Below, in pieces: positions 25,419-39,500 of a stretch of 64,000 nucleotides of DNA. A program made the translations under genes and the position numbers. The stretch lies in the NCBI GenBank assembly GCA_035222895.1, contig JAVYIG010002532.1, positions 124,001-188,000 on the forward strand, written 5' to 3'. The number at the start of each line of letters is the position of its first letter. Position 1 is the stretch's first letter. This stretch comes from Strongylocentrotus droebachiensis (taxonomy: Eukaryota > Echinodermata > Echinoidea > Camarodonta > Strongylocentrotidae). The notes beneath the pieces were generated by a model. The model was not told where the DNA came from and ran no database searches. It worked only from the letters and a program-made list of their open reading frames with translations.

Positions 25419-26562
25419 AGCAACAACAAAATAATTGTTTAGTATGAATATAGGTTAAAGGCATTTTGGTACCGGATTTGATTAGGGGGGGGGGGGCATG
25501 CAGGTAAAGGAATTATGTTTCGATGGAGTGCAAATATAGTGCCTCCCTCCTTCATCAGCCTTTGGTACCATGCTAAGTCGAGATCTCTTAGTCGAGATCT
25601 CTTTTATTTTTGTTAAACATTTTTTTGTGTTATCGGCGTTTCATTCTTTTTGAGAATATTTACGCCTATCAGTGATAGAAACTTTTACTCTTATAGGATC
25701 TGGGTCATGGGTCAACACACTTCCAGGGCGCGCATAATGCTTTAGGGGATTCCCCGTTTGCCGTTTTCTAGATGTTGTTACGTCACAATAGCTTCGAGGC
25801 ATTAAAAGAAAGAAAGATCAAGCGAGAGAGAGAGAGAGAGAGAGAGAAAAAAAAATCGTATCTGTCTTCTCGATCTTCTAAATGTGGTATAATAAGCAAC
25901 GCGATAGTGTAATGTTTTGTTTTTGAGTATGTATACTTGATATATATGTCCTGATATGTATTATTGTCGCATAATTAATGAACCTTATATACGAAAGAAG
26001 AATTTAAAATGCCTGATATTAACTACCGGTCAGTGGTAGGCTATTATGAATGCTATCATACTGACAAAAACGAGAAAGAAAGAAAAAATCTCCATTTAAT
26101 ATGGTAGCCGATATCCCTGGAATTAATCGCCTTTCCGATATTTACAGAACTTTCGATAATTGTGCACATAATTATGTAACAATAAAGTAAAACAAATTTT
26201 AATAATAAGTTTTAACATTTTATATGTGGCCTTTTATATCTAGTTAAAGCAAAATCATTTATTCTTCTGAAGTTTTAACGGGGATATTTTTTGTTGATAA
26301 TGATAATTTTGGGCAATTGATATATAGTTTCCAAATAAGTTACTGAACTTAACTGTTGATCAGTTGGCATAAGCCTATCTTTGGAAAAAATCTGAAAGAA
26401 AAAAGAGAAAAGAATTAAAGAAACCATGCATGTGCAAATCGAATTGTTTTTTTTTGTTAGTTTATGTTTTAGAGAGCTTTTGTCCGATGACAGTTTTTCC
26501 TTTGTTCGACAGCACATGCATGAACATCGCAGCCCAGGCACTCGATTGCGAGTTTACGTCGT

Positions 26563-26741
26563 ATGCAAATTAGTTCTCGGTATTCAGAGGTCAATTATCT
26601 CATCTAAAGGTCAACGGTTGTCGCAAAATGGCGGATAGGGAGTGAGAATTTCTGCAAGGACAATCGACGATGTTTTGAAGTTTTATTACACTGGTCATCC
26701 GTATCTTGCGCATTTTTAGCGCTGGAAATCATCCTGACATC
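26563..26741 (+). promoter_or_regulatory. ASXL promoter / 5' leader with YY1-type site and tiny uORF
   Basis: AAAATGGCGG at 26625-26634 matches the YY1 consensus typical of sites just downstream of transcription starts in housekeeping promoters. ATGCAAAT, an octamer (Oct-type) motif, lies at 26563-26570. The ATG inside the YY1-type motif opens a five-codon frame (MADRE, 26628-26645) that ends before the ASXL start. The transcription start was not mapped, so whether the uORF is in the mRNA is unknown. Confidence 0.45.
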
Positions 26742-27537
26742 ATGAAGGATAGGAAGAGGAGAAGCAAAGGGAGAACATGGGTCGAGGCAGCGCGCATGGT
26801 AAGTTTTAGTAAAATGTTTTGAGGCATCGCCTTGCATTGTTTTGTGTCTGCGGGCGCGGCTTATGTACAATGTCTATGGGAGACAACAACATGCAATGCG
26901 CTATTTTCCTGCCAAACGAAAAATGTGTTCGTAGTCATTCCGACACCCGGCCCGACGAACATTGCAAGCTACCTTCAATTAAAAAAAAATAATGCTTATT
27001 TTTCTAGTATTCCTGATCATAATGAACCAAGATGTGATTTAAAAATTATAAAAATGCTGACCTCTCCGGTTCTCGGTCTCGGTCTCACAAGAGTTTACAA
27101 ACGCGATATTGATTCCGCCGGAAAACGCAAATAGATCTAGATCTACATGTCATGAGATCTGAGCTGAAATTTCTGATTCGTATTGCTGATTTGATGCTAA
27201 CTTTACGATAATGCCGATCAGTTTAGTGTTCAGCATAGGCACGCTCAATCTCGAGGAGAGTTTTCTGAATTGAGGTGCACTCCAAAAGTACCCTTCTTTC
27301 TAACATTATGATGTTGATGTCATTTGTTGTTATTGTTATTGATGAGGATAATGATGGTGACGATGATGGTGGTGGTGATGGTGATGGTGGTGATGATGAT
27401 GATGGTGATGGTGATGATAATGATGGTGATGATGATGGTGATGGTGATGATGATGGTGATTATTATGGTGATGGTGGTGATGATGGTGATGGTGATGAGG
27501 ATAATGATGGTGATGATGATGGTGATGATGGTGATGG

Positions 27538-27568
<31 letters not shown>

Positions 27569-30500
27569 GGTGATGATGGTGGTGGTGATGATGATAGTAA
27601 TGATGATGGTGATGATGATGATGATGATGATAAAGAAAAAGCGACCGGAAGAGTGAAGACCAACAGGACTACCTTTTCTTCCATATACTGTTGGTGTTGA
27701 TGATGTAAATGTTGATGATGATGGTGATGATGATGATGATGATAATGATTGTTCTCATCAATGACCTTTTTTCAGGTTCTAGAGAAGCATCCCAAGACTC
27801 CCATGAGTTACAAGGAGATCCTTCGTGATATCCAGGAATACACACTCAAAGACATCAAGTAAGTGACTCAGTCATCAGTCATCACTTGTTTTGCTTCTGC
27901 ATGCCCATGTTTTACATGTCAGCCCATATCAGGAAATGATTTTTGAATTCTTAAATTCAACGATTTGTCTTCTCAAATTGGCAACACTTTTGTTTTCATT
28001 TTGTTGGAAGTCTTTCAAATGAAAAGCACATACCGGTACAAGCAACCAGGTATCTACACTGTAGAAATGAACCTCGGACAGAACATATAGTTAGAAATTA
28101 ACAATTGCTATTTTGTATGGAAAATACTGAGTGATATTCACATTTTATTCATGTTGCCAAATTTTATTAGTTTAATTAAAAGAGAATTTTTGTTGGTTTA
28201 AAGCTTATTGTTCAGATCACTCTGGACCTTTATCTGATGATGTAGGGCAATATCTACACACATCAAGCATGACAAACTTGACTTTCAACTTAGGCTTGGT
28301 CATGATACAGATACATGTACATGCATTTTTTAGAACGATTGTTTATCATCAATGTTGTTCCTAGTTGTCACTGACATGCACTTCGTCTATGTTGTCATAC
28401 CCTTCTTCCAGTAAGTCCCTTGCTTGCTTTTGACAGCTGAATATTTGAAACTTTGAAAGCATATTTGCCAAAAACGGAGTTAAAGATGAACTTGAGTTCC
28501 GGTCATGCGATTGCATTGTGAAAGAAACGGTGTGGAATCGACCAGAAAAGGTTGATCATCTAGCATTGTGTGTATTGCAAGGTTGTGGAATCATCAAAAT
28601 GATAAGAAATTTGGCCAAGTCTTGGTAAAGTTACAAACACTGTACACAGAAAGATGTATATGGGATTACCCGAACACGTGGCGTAAAAATCCTACCCCCG
28701 AGTTTTACGATGTTACATGACATAAGAATATAAAGGCATTTGAAGAGCCATGCTTTTCAGGGAACATGTCTTATCTGATGTTCTTCCACACTTGCATTTA
28801 AGAATGATAACGCTCACAAATTATTTTTCACCTCTTCCCAGAACTCAACCTTCTCTTTAAGAAAAAGAAATTACTTGTACAAACATGTACCGGTACATAA
28901 ATGTTGATGTACATTCATGTATGAAGGGGATTCCCCAGTTAACAAATACATGTATGTGTACATTGTAAAGACTTGTACTATAACATGCATTGTAGACATG
29001 ATTTTTCCTGTCACATTTTTGCATTCTATATAAAAGTTACTATTATGCATTGTGGCTTGCATTTACGGTAGTGCTTCCCTTTTCAAAAAGTTATGTCTTG
29101 TATCTGAGTACTGGCAGACATTGATCATGGCTTGGTATTGGTAAAAATAAGAATTTGGCACTGTGCACTTGTCTATCACCGTATCCGGACACCTACCTCC
29201 TGGACATCCACCCCCCGGATTACCACCCCCAGTCAACTACCCCCTAGGACAACTACCCTCTTGGACAACTACCCCCCTAGGACAACTACCTCCCGGACAA
29301 CTACCCCCTAGGATGGTTGTCCGGGGGGTAGTCCTCCCAGAAGGGGAAGTTGTCCTAGGGGGTAGTTGACTGGGGGTGGATGTCCAGGAGGTAAGTGTCT
29401 TAGAACCGTCTATCACATGTACATGTATACATGTACATGGCTGTCAAACAGTCTAAGATTGAATCTATATTTTCACAATATCTTTAAACTCTGTTATGCA
29501 GTAACAGATGTTATTGATAAATTATACATTTACATGAAGAGCATGGAGATCTTCAAAACGTGAAAGAACAGAAAATATACATTGTCTACATACAGGTAGT
29601 ATACCTAACTATACATGTACATGTATTGTAAATAGAAAAATCTATTTTATGTCAAAGAGCTCCAGTGAGGAAATGTACCTGTAATTTAATCTTCAATATT
29701 GCAACTGAGAAATTAATTGAAGAGCTCCACTTGTTGAGATTACATTTGTTTGTGTGACTGAAAACTGTGAAATATTTGTCGGCACCTTTGTCTAGCACTT
29801 TGAAAAAGCAATACATGTAAATGCATCACCAAAGCAATGTTGTTTTCTTTGTTTTTATCCCCTGCCATTTCTTCTATGTGCTTCTGCTTCTGTTTGAAAG
29901 AAGGTAAGATATTGTTTATTTTGCATGTACTGAAAAATACCTCAATGTGAATGTATTCTTAAGGAACATCTCCCATGTGATGATTTAGGGGCTTCCCCAG
30001 TTCTCCTATTTGATTGTATTTAATACAGTGAATTGAGTGAAAAGCTTTTGGAATGTATTATGTAGTAGAGTTAGCTATTGACATTGAAAGTGCAAATTAA
30101 GTTGTTGTGTAAAAAATATTTCACTGTAAATGTTGGACACCTAGTCACCTACACATGCATACTTCTGCAATTATTCATGTAAGATTTTGGTATTGCAATA
30201 CCCTTAAACATGTACAGGTACATGTTGCAACATATTGTACATGTAGTTGATCAATTGGTTACTTGACATGAAGGTGCTACACTAGTACTGAATAATATAG
30301 AGTGCAGTGAACAATGTACATGTAGCTCAGAAAAGAATCAAATCAATCACTGTACATGAGATCACTGCAATGAAATCTCATTTAAATTATAAATACATGC
30401 ACATGGAGATGTGTACTATGGACGTTGTGTTAGACTAGCTGTGTGCTGAACAAAGAATAATGAATACATTCTAGTAATAGACAATCTAATAAGAGCTCCC

Positions 30501-33500
30501 ATAGAAGTAATGCACCTGATCACAGGATTCCAGTACACCCCCCCCCCCCTCCCCAATTTCACTCACGATACTTTAATGAGCATCGGTTGTTGTACAAAGA
30601 CCCTGGCCTAAATATTTTTGCTCCACACACCGATGAAAGAAATATTAGTTGAGCATTGTTTGATACATGTATCCGAATCATTTTCTACAATAAACAATGA
30701 AAGATCATGGTAAAATGAAAACATACTGTACCAGTATGTTTATGATACCATAGAAATGGCCACTAAATTATGTACTTGTACATGTTGTAGTGCTAGTATT
30801 TATGTAGCCTTGGAAGAAGACTTTATGAATAAACGTTGTTCTTCCTTCCTTTTGATTGCTTTGTAGTGGTACGCAGCCCCTTGCCTGCCTGAATGCAATG
30901 CTTCACTCAGGATCCAGAGGAAAGGATAGTGCGTTCTACAAGGTGGGAGGCTTGATGGGAGTCTATGGCTTAAAGGTGAGTCAAAAGAACCCATCTTCAT
31001 ATTGCATCTCAAAGTAGAAATATTTCTTCTTCTTCTTCTTCTTCCTCATTAAGTGCTACTTCATACAACGAAGATTACACACTGCAGTGTGGTGTGTGCC
31101 ATGTCAAAAATGTTTGTAGGCAATAATCGAGGTGCAAAATACATACATGTACATGTACAGTGATGTGCTATTAAAATTGTGGACAGCGATGTGCTGCCAT
31201 CAGTTGGACGTAGACCCTGAGATGTACTGTGGCATTCATAAGTCATAACTTACTGTATAAACCTATATTTTTGTGAATTATAGGCCCAAGGACATTTTCT
31301 GACGTCATTGCTTTTGTGAATGACCCGCAGTGGCGCAGTAATTATGTTGATTCATGAAGTTTATATCTCTGAGAGAGACTGAGGTTTTCTTGCTATTTCA
31401 GTAATATTACTGAGGGTATAATTATTGTTAAACGTACTCACATGTATTTACAACTGTATCATGCCACTACCTGATAGGAAGAATCCTTTCGTTGAGAACA
31501 CTGAATGTTACATGGTTGATTGTATGAATCCAGGGACGAGGTCCAAAGGCCTACTGAAAAGAACCCTCTCCTCCATGCGTGCAGTCAAAGTTCCATCCAG
31601 TTTTTTGGGTTATCAATCTATTCTGAATTTTGTATGTTTGAAATGTTTTCTATGAAGAGTGTTAAAAAAATGTTTGAATTGAATTGAATTGAAAAGCCAA
31701 TCAATGAATAATACTGACTGTAATTGTAACTATTAAGCATCTGAACAAGATATATTTTTGTTCTCATCACCCTTTTCTCTCTCCCTTCTTGATTCTCTCT
31801 CTCCCTCTCTCAATCTGATCATCTATTAATCTATGTGCCTTTAAACCATCTGTCAATTCGAGCTATTTTGGTTTAAAATGTAAAAGAATATATTATTTTG
31901 TTGAATATATTATGTTACTAATTTTGTATGTAGTTATTATTTTGTGTACAGGTAATGCTTTTACAATGTTCATTATAATTTGTTTTTATGTCAAAGATTT
32001 GTAAAAAGATTGTGCCAATTCAGCCTTTGGGCTGCAATGTGATTTTTGAATAAATAAACCATTATATTTTACTTCAGACTGATTTGCCCAAGGAAGCTGC
32101 AGCTATGTTAGAGATGCAAACTGAAGATGGAACAGATGTTTTCAATACTCAGACATCTGATGATACCAACGCTGATGGATCTGAGAAGCCTTATGTACCC
32201 ATCAAGAAAAGACGTAAGTAATCATCGCTTCTCTAATAACTCTGGATAGAGTCCATGGAAGATGTGTGTCTTAAAGCCCCACTGCACTACTTATAGCTAC
32301 TTGCGCCCTCTATAGCAAAAAATGCCTAATCGGTGCCTGTCAGTCCCCCATGATCCCCTTTTCTTATTTTTATTGAGAGCTGATTTGATGAGATAACCAC
32401 CTGTTAGTGACCTTGCAGGGAGGTTTAATCCCCTGGCCAAACTAGTGCAGACGAGCTTAACTCTCACCAAATCAAACCATATCTTGTGGGTTAACTGTCT
32501 TATCCTCTAGGATAAGGGTTTTTTATTTGCCCGATGGAGAAGAGAATTCTATGATCTAAAGTCGTGGGCCACTGTATACAGTACCAACCTTCATGTGTAC
32601 CATGGTCATACCACTATGTTGCCAATTGAGGATATTATGGTAGTGATACGCCTTGAATATTTATAATGCTTGAAGTGAAATTTCAGGAAGAAAAAAAAAT
32701 CAGCCATCATAGAGTTTATATTAAAACTGTTTTGCCAATTCATCACTTACAAATTGCTCTGAGCATTTGTGATTTTATTCTATGGGAATTCATTTCCATT
32801 TACCGGTATGTAAATTTGTCCATCATTGCAGTAGCTCTGTCATCACAAAGTTAGCGTGGATGTGTCCGAACAGACATTTTGCTGACCTAACAATACAGAT
32901 ACAGAACTCAAAAGACTGTTTGAGACTTGATGCATGTACTTACTAAGAAACTGAAAGCAATTAGTTTAAAATTAATAGTTTGCTTTATACTGGTGGGTAG
33001 TAACATTTTTTCAGTGTTGGTATATCCTGTTAAATATCCATTTGGTCTACAAAATTATGTAATAGATTTAGGAAATTTTTTGTTTTTCTTATGTTCAAAG
33101 GGTGTCATCCTGGTTTGTGATTCTTGCCTTTGTATCAAAATATCATATTCAAGATTTAATTTAAGATAATTGATTGTCTGATTTAAAAAAAATACAGAAA
33201 TTTGTCCCCCACTGGTGAGTGACATACATATACAAGCAACATAAACAATATATACCGGTACATACATTCGAGGAAAGAAAGAAAATACAACATTAATAAT
33301 AATAACAATAGTAGCAATAACAAAACTGACATGTAAATTTGAAAACTGACATTAAAAATTGAATCTCGACAATGCACAGAATGCATGAAATAGATGAAAA
33401 CTACATAGTCATATGTCTTATTAGAAATAGGAAAACAAGACTACTGTAACTAGGAGGGGAACACAAAGAACTAGGGGTATCTCACAAAGACTAAGATCGA

Positions 33501-36500
33501 CTTGAAGTTGGACTTAACTATGGCAGGCCGTTCATGCCACTGTTTGCTCTCACCATTTACTGGCATTGGGTTCTCAAGATACGTACAAATCATGGTCACA
33601 AAAACAGAATTTACATTTATTAACTACAGATCACAATGGTGAGAGCAACCAGTGGCATGAATGGCCTACCATAGTTAGGTCCAAGTTAAAGTCGATCTTA
33701 GTCTTTTGTGAAACACTCCCCAGGAGTGGAATGACCCTGTAAGAGTGTACTGGAATGGCAGAAAACAGAGAAGTGTGGAAAGTGTTGCTACATGTACCAA
33801 CCTCTGAGCTACATGTAGGAGAAAATACCTTGATAGATAGAATATGTCTTAATATGTACAATTAAAATGTGTCTACCGGTATACGTTTATTTGAAGGCCC
33901 AGTATTAAGCCTTAAATGCGTTCATATCTCACAGCTGTGTGTGTTCTCCCAGAGAGGGCTCACTTCGCCATCCCATCCTGTGAGCGTTTTAAGCGAGAAG
34001 GTGGCTTTGAGCTAGGTAGTGGTAGCAGCAGTACAACCAACGGCAGAGCAGACTCTAGGTTAAAGACTGAGAGGAAAGAGGAGAAGGAGGAAGATACCGA
34101 GCAGCAGATGTTCCGTGTTCATAGTCCCTCATCATCATCATCATCTCATCGACATAGACGGAAGCAAACCATTATACCACGCATCATACTTAAACCATTG
34201 AAACCACCTGACAAAGCTGACGGTAAGTACTGTAGCTTAGGAATAAGGCTTATGATTGACTTTATGCTCTTAACCACGCAGAATAGGTCGGGCAATCAAA
34301 CTGTTAAATGTCTTAATTTTGCAATTCCATGTGTCACTAGGACATTGCATATCCATGGACCGCAAAAATCAACTGTTTCTTTTTTTATTTTGATAAATAT
34401 AAGAATAAATTTCACAGAATCGCCCTGCCTTGGCCTCTAATAAACTAGGTATTTCGTATCATGTGAATTTTACACTATTTTACAGTATATATATACAAAG
34501 TTGAATTTGGAAATCTCAAATTGCCAAACAGGCAACCAATACAAAAAAAGTCCACTGCAAGCCCTGTTTAGAACTGTTGTAAACATTAGAGTTCATACAA
34601 GTCTGGGCTGTCAAATTTCCAAGCTTTAACATGTCGAGGGGTCAGTGACACAAAGACGTAAATCCATTTTGGCCATTTTGAGAAAAAGTGGTTTATGTGT
34701 CACTGAGCACTTGGGCCTTGAGGAGTGAAGTCTATGTTTCACTAGCCATTGACTTCAATGGGGTGTTGGGTGGAGTTGAGTCTTTGTGTTTCCTGGAAAG
34801 CCCACATTTTTCTTAACATTTTTATATCACATACTCATTTTGGCAAAATATGGAGTTACGTCTTTGTGTCACTGAACCATCGATGTAGGGCTCATGCATT
34901 CAGTGTGGAGCCCTTGTTAAATCCCACACCATCGTAGTGAAATCCAGTAATGAATCCTTGATGACACTGTGATGACCCTTGATTGTTATGCTTGCTTTCT
35001 GTGATTTCATTCTTGTTTGTAGGGAGTTATTTTCTACATGTTCCTTCCCAAAGTGACAACAGTAAGCAAATCTACTTTATCCAAAAATGGTTTATTTCAT
35101 AACGAAGTTGAAAACATTAGGAAAAAAAAGAAAAAAAAATGTGTCAATTATTATGGCTCAAGCTATTGCTTATATGATGCCAGCATCTTATACTGTGTTG
35201 ATGGGAGAATCAGGACAAGATGATAATCATGAGTGCAGGCGATGCTGATATTAATGCTTTTCATTCATTCATAATTAAACATAAATTAAAAGTATTTAGC
35301 CCTCCACAGGCTACCTTGTTCAAAATAACAACGAAACAACCTCATAAATGAAAAAGGACATTTGTTTCAGTTTCACATGGATAGCATGTATTGCAGATGT
35401 TTAACTTACTTGGTTATATGGTGGTTTGAAATTTAATTGGCTGCCACTTTCATTCATAAATATATCTTTTGTTTAGCATCATACTGTGATATGTGTAAAT
35501 TTACGTTAGCAAAATATGAATGTTTGCGAAAAAAAGCTGCAATACATGCTATTCATGTACAACTGAAACAAATGTCCTTTTTCTTTTATGAGGTACTTAT
35601 TTTATCTTCTACAAGTTATACATTTATTTAAAAAAAAATATTACTTTGGCCTGTCAGGTATAATCTGTTTGCATTTTTTAAACTTAGTGTCAACTTCATT
35701 TGTTTCTCATCAAAATGTATTCACTAACATCTCCAGGACTTGGTCTTTTGATTTTGTCTCTGCTTTGAGCGATAATTATCATCTGCATGTATCATCCACC
35801 TGCATTTTTTTTTTTGTGGGGGAGGGGGGGGGGGGGGGGAGTGGGAGGAGTGGGATAAATATGTCCTGCTCATTAGAGAGAGAAATGAGTTGCTACAGAA
35901 GACAGGTGGTCTTATACAACAGGTTTCGACTGTGAATGCTATTTTATCAATAAAGGGGAATTCCACTCTGATATTAAGTTGGTTTTAATAAAAGCAGAAC
36001 AATGAGAAGAAAAGGTCAGTGAAAAAATGAGCAAATTCTGATTAAAAGTCTAAAATTGATGACTTATTCAGGCCTGATAAAAACCTGATTTAAATCGGTT
36101 TACTGATTTTTTTTTTTGTTACCCAATTTTGTTCTCCCTTTTTTCTTCTTCCCGATTTGATCCAGATTTTTTCCCTTATCTTCTTAATCAAAAGGGGGTG
36201 AATGTTGTTCAATGCCATTTCCCCCCCCCCCCCCACCCGAATCCTCTCTGTGTTTTTTTACTCAAGGGGGGCGTGTTTGTTTTTGTGTGCTTACTATCAC
36301 CCCTGCTTATTGAGTTGTGATCAATCAAACAAAAATTGGCAACACTGTGACATATCTTGCAAGCTCCTCTCCAATTTGCTCTGTACATGAAATTTCATAA
36401 ACTTTTATTTTTGTTGTTATTGATGATGGAATAGATTTGTTTACATGTACAGGGGTTGTATAGAAACATTTGCAATAATTATACTTAGGCTGTACATCGT

Positions 36501-39500
36501 ATGTATGATTACAAATTTTCTTGGGGGAAACTAAAAGTTCCTAATTTTTTTAGCTACTGAGCAAATGGGAAGAGAGCATGCAAGACACGCCACAGAGTTG
36601 CCAATTTTTGTTTGTTGATTGCAACTTCAAAAATTCATAATTTTCTTATCCTAAATCAGAATTTGGTCAAACTTTTAGTCATCGGTTCCTCTCATTTTTC
36701 TTCTTCTATTAAAACCATCTTTATATCAGTGTGAGCTTCTCTTGAACATGTCTTACATGTATATTCTTATGAAAAAGAGCTCATTTTACATGGTTTACAC
36801 TGAATATCATTGTTTTCAGAGAAAATCCCTGGCTGCTACAGGCATTTTTGTAATACCAGGGATAAAAAGCCATTGTTTTTATGTATTGTGAGAGTTGCCT
36901 ATTATATATCACTAATCAATGATGTAGACTAATCCATTCCTAAAAAAGCATCTTTTAGAACATAACTTTGCTCATGAAATTTGCAGCATTAATATATTCA
37001 ACATTTACCTTTTGTATACATTTACCATCATCTAAAATTCATATCAATTGCATTAAATCATGTAGTAACAGATTGCATTTTTGAGGAATAAGGATTTGTT
37101 TTTTATTTATTCCCAAATTTAAGATTTGAAAATCTTTTATTTAAATATTTCATTTAACAAACTAAGATTTGACTCAAATATATATATTCTTTTCATTTTC
37201 ATTCATGTATGCTGTTTCATTTGTTGAGCATTTAACTTAAACTAACGGATCAGTAACACAATTGCACAGACTTTGAAGAAATCAATTCTAGGATAATGTC
37301 TTGAAAGTTGAAACATGTGATGCTTTCAATCACCTCAAATGCGAACATCGTTTTTGTTGTCAATTCAAGTAACATTGTAAATTGGCCCTATAGCAGATTT
37401 CTTCAAAGTACAGTAATAATGCATCGTGGTTTGAGATAGGCTGATTAACATTTCATGCATCTAATTTTTATATTTGACAGCAGATAGTCTGATGAATATT
37501 CATGAAAGCATCTAATTTTCACGATTGAAAGTAGACAGGATGATTCATCTTTTTTTAATGCATCTTATTTTCATAATTGAAAGCAGATAGTCTGCTGAAC
37601 ATTCATGAATGCATCTAATTTTCATAATTGAAAGTAGACAGTGTGATTAAAAAAAAAAGCATCATATTTTCATGATTGAAAGCAGATTGTCTGATTAATA
37701 TTCATTTTGCATCTAATTTTCATAACTGAAGCCAGATTGATAAATATTCATTTATGCATTATATATTCATAATTGAAAGCAGAAAGTCTGATTAATATTC
37801 ATTTATGCATCTTATTGGTATCATTGAAAGTAGATTGTCTGATTAATATTCATTTTTGCATTTTATTTTCATAATTGAAAACAGAAAGTCCGATTAATAT
37901 TCATTTATGCCTCTTATTGGTATCATTAAAAGTAGATTTTCTGATAAATATTCATTTTTGCATTTTATTTTCATAATTGAAAACAGAAAGTCTGATTAAT
38001 ATTCATTTATGCATTTAATATTCATAATTGAAAGCAGATAGTCTGATGAATATTCATTTTCCTATTTGAAAGCAGATGAAGTTGACAGTGCCAAACCCAG
38101 TCCCGATGTAGATCATAGACTTCACATGTTACCAAGGTCACAGACTATTAGTGAGATCTTAGCCTCCCTTCCAGGCTTCAGTGGGAAGGTCAGTTTCTAT
38201 TCTATTTTCAAACGAGCCCTCTATCCCTTTCTTGTTCCGTAGAAAGTTTGCTACAGGTAAAGGCATATTCAAGACGTGAAGAAGGAGACTTCATAAAAGA
38301 GAAAGAAGATAAAATAATAATAGTGAAAAAAAGGAAACATTTTATTCTGAAGTAAATACTAGTAAGAGAAGTTTAAAATGTGATAAGTAAATCTAAGATC
38401 CAATTTTGTTTGATTGAAATCACACATATGAATGCTTAACTTTTGACTCCATCACTTTCATTTAGAATTCTTCAAGTACTTCCATGACAATATTCCACGA
38501 CACTTTTATGTAACAACATAGGTATTGCAAAGTGAGAGTCAGATCCATTTAATATTATGTGTTGATTTTCTGTGATGTACGTGGTTGTAGCATTGTTTGT
38601 TGCGTATTAATTAGATGTTACCAATTATCTGTTCTTCATTCCGCAGCCAAGACGGAGACACAAGAAAAACAAGAAATATGGCGCATGTAAGTTCAGTAAA
38701 TTCAGGATATGAACAACTTTAAAGTAATGTAGTCAACTCAAATACTAAAATGTTTAAAGATCAGAAATTTTGCACAATGTGCAAAACTTTCTTGTTGGAC
38801 TTATGTTGGCTCTGTCAACATTTTGCTTTGTTTCGTTCAGTTTATGTTGTAAAAAAAGTTGTTTAAATTTTGAATCAAGGCAATTAATTGTTTTCTTTCT
38901 CTATTGTCTATAGATTAGTTTATGATACAATATTCATTAAACCTGCCTACAGCATACTGCAGAAGTTGTCTCCTACAGGGTATGTTTACTTTACAAATGA
39001 AATCACAATGCTTGCATCACCAGAATTTTGTGGTTTCCAGATTCTGATCAGTGCCAGGGCTACATTGCATAATAGATGGAATTTTGCAATATATGTGGTA
39101 TAGAGAGTTCTAATTTGATAACTCTTTTTATTTAATTTGTTCTTGTTTTGCAGCACCTTTCCTGGACTTTAGGAGGAAACCACAAGTTGACCTAGAAACC
39201 CCCAACTCTGTTCTTGCCAATGTTAATTTAAAGGTAATAATCACGATGTTATATATCATTGTATATGTAAATATGTAAATACATACTGCATTTTGTTGTA
39301 AAACTTCTTTTTTCATTTTTTTCTATACTTTTAATTTTTTACAAATTGAATTCCTGATGTCTCTCAGATATAATCTTACATGGTCTAGACTTTGACACCA
39401 CGTACATAGATGATAGTAATAGAATCATGAAATGTGCTTTTATGAAGTGATGTGATGTTCTAGTTGTGACCTTGTATCTACCTGTAAAAGAAAAGAAATA

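Larger units (their letters stand above)
17091..26562. other. intergenic region between divergent CCDC178 and ASXL
   Basis: No exon with convincing coding content was found on either strand. Recognisable contents are the nested inverted-repeat elements at 17.7-19.6 kb, the G-rich repeat at 22.1-22.84 kb, tRNA-like repeats at 23.4-23.95 kb, a MITE remnant at 25.28 kb, a GA run at 25820-25847 and many poly-G/poly-C runs. 19616-22100, 24000-25250 and 25500-26560 hold nothing I could classify. The CCDC178 promoter should be near 17100-17300. Confidence 0.6.
27859..30866 (+). other. ASXL intron 2
   Basis: Apart from the family B MITE and the fold-back repeat, it is AT-rich sequence with many ATGTACATG/TACATGTA motifs and one C run at 30537-30550. 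No further exon was seen, and the phases of exons 2 and 3 leave no gap. Confidence 0.55.

Noticed and set aside
27275-27700. 141-residue Asp/Gly-rich frame
   Set aside because: Wholly produced by the GAT/GGT array in ASXL intron 1; no conserved domain and overlapping frames are equally open.
37440-38075. CRISPR-like array of regular repeats
   Set aside because: Units are contiguous, diverged and without unique spacers, in an intron of an animal gene.
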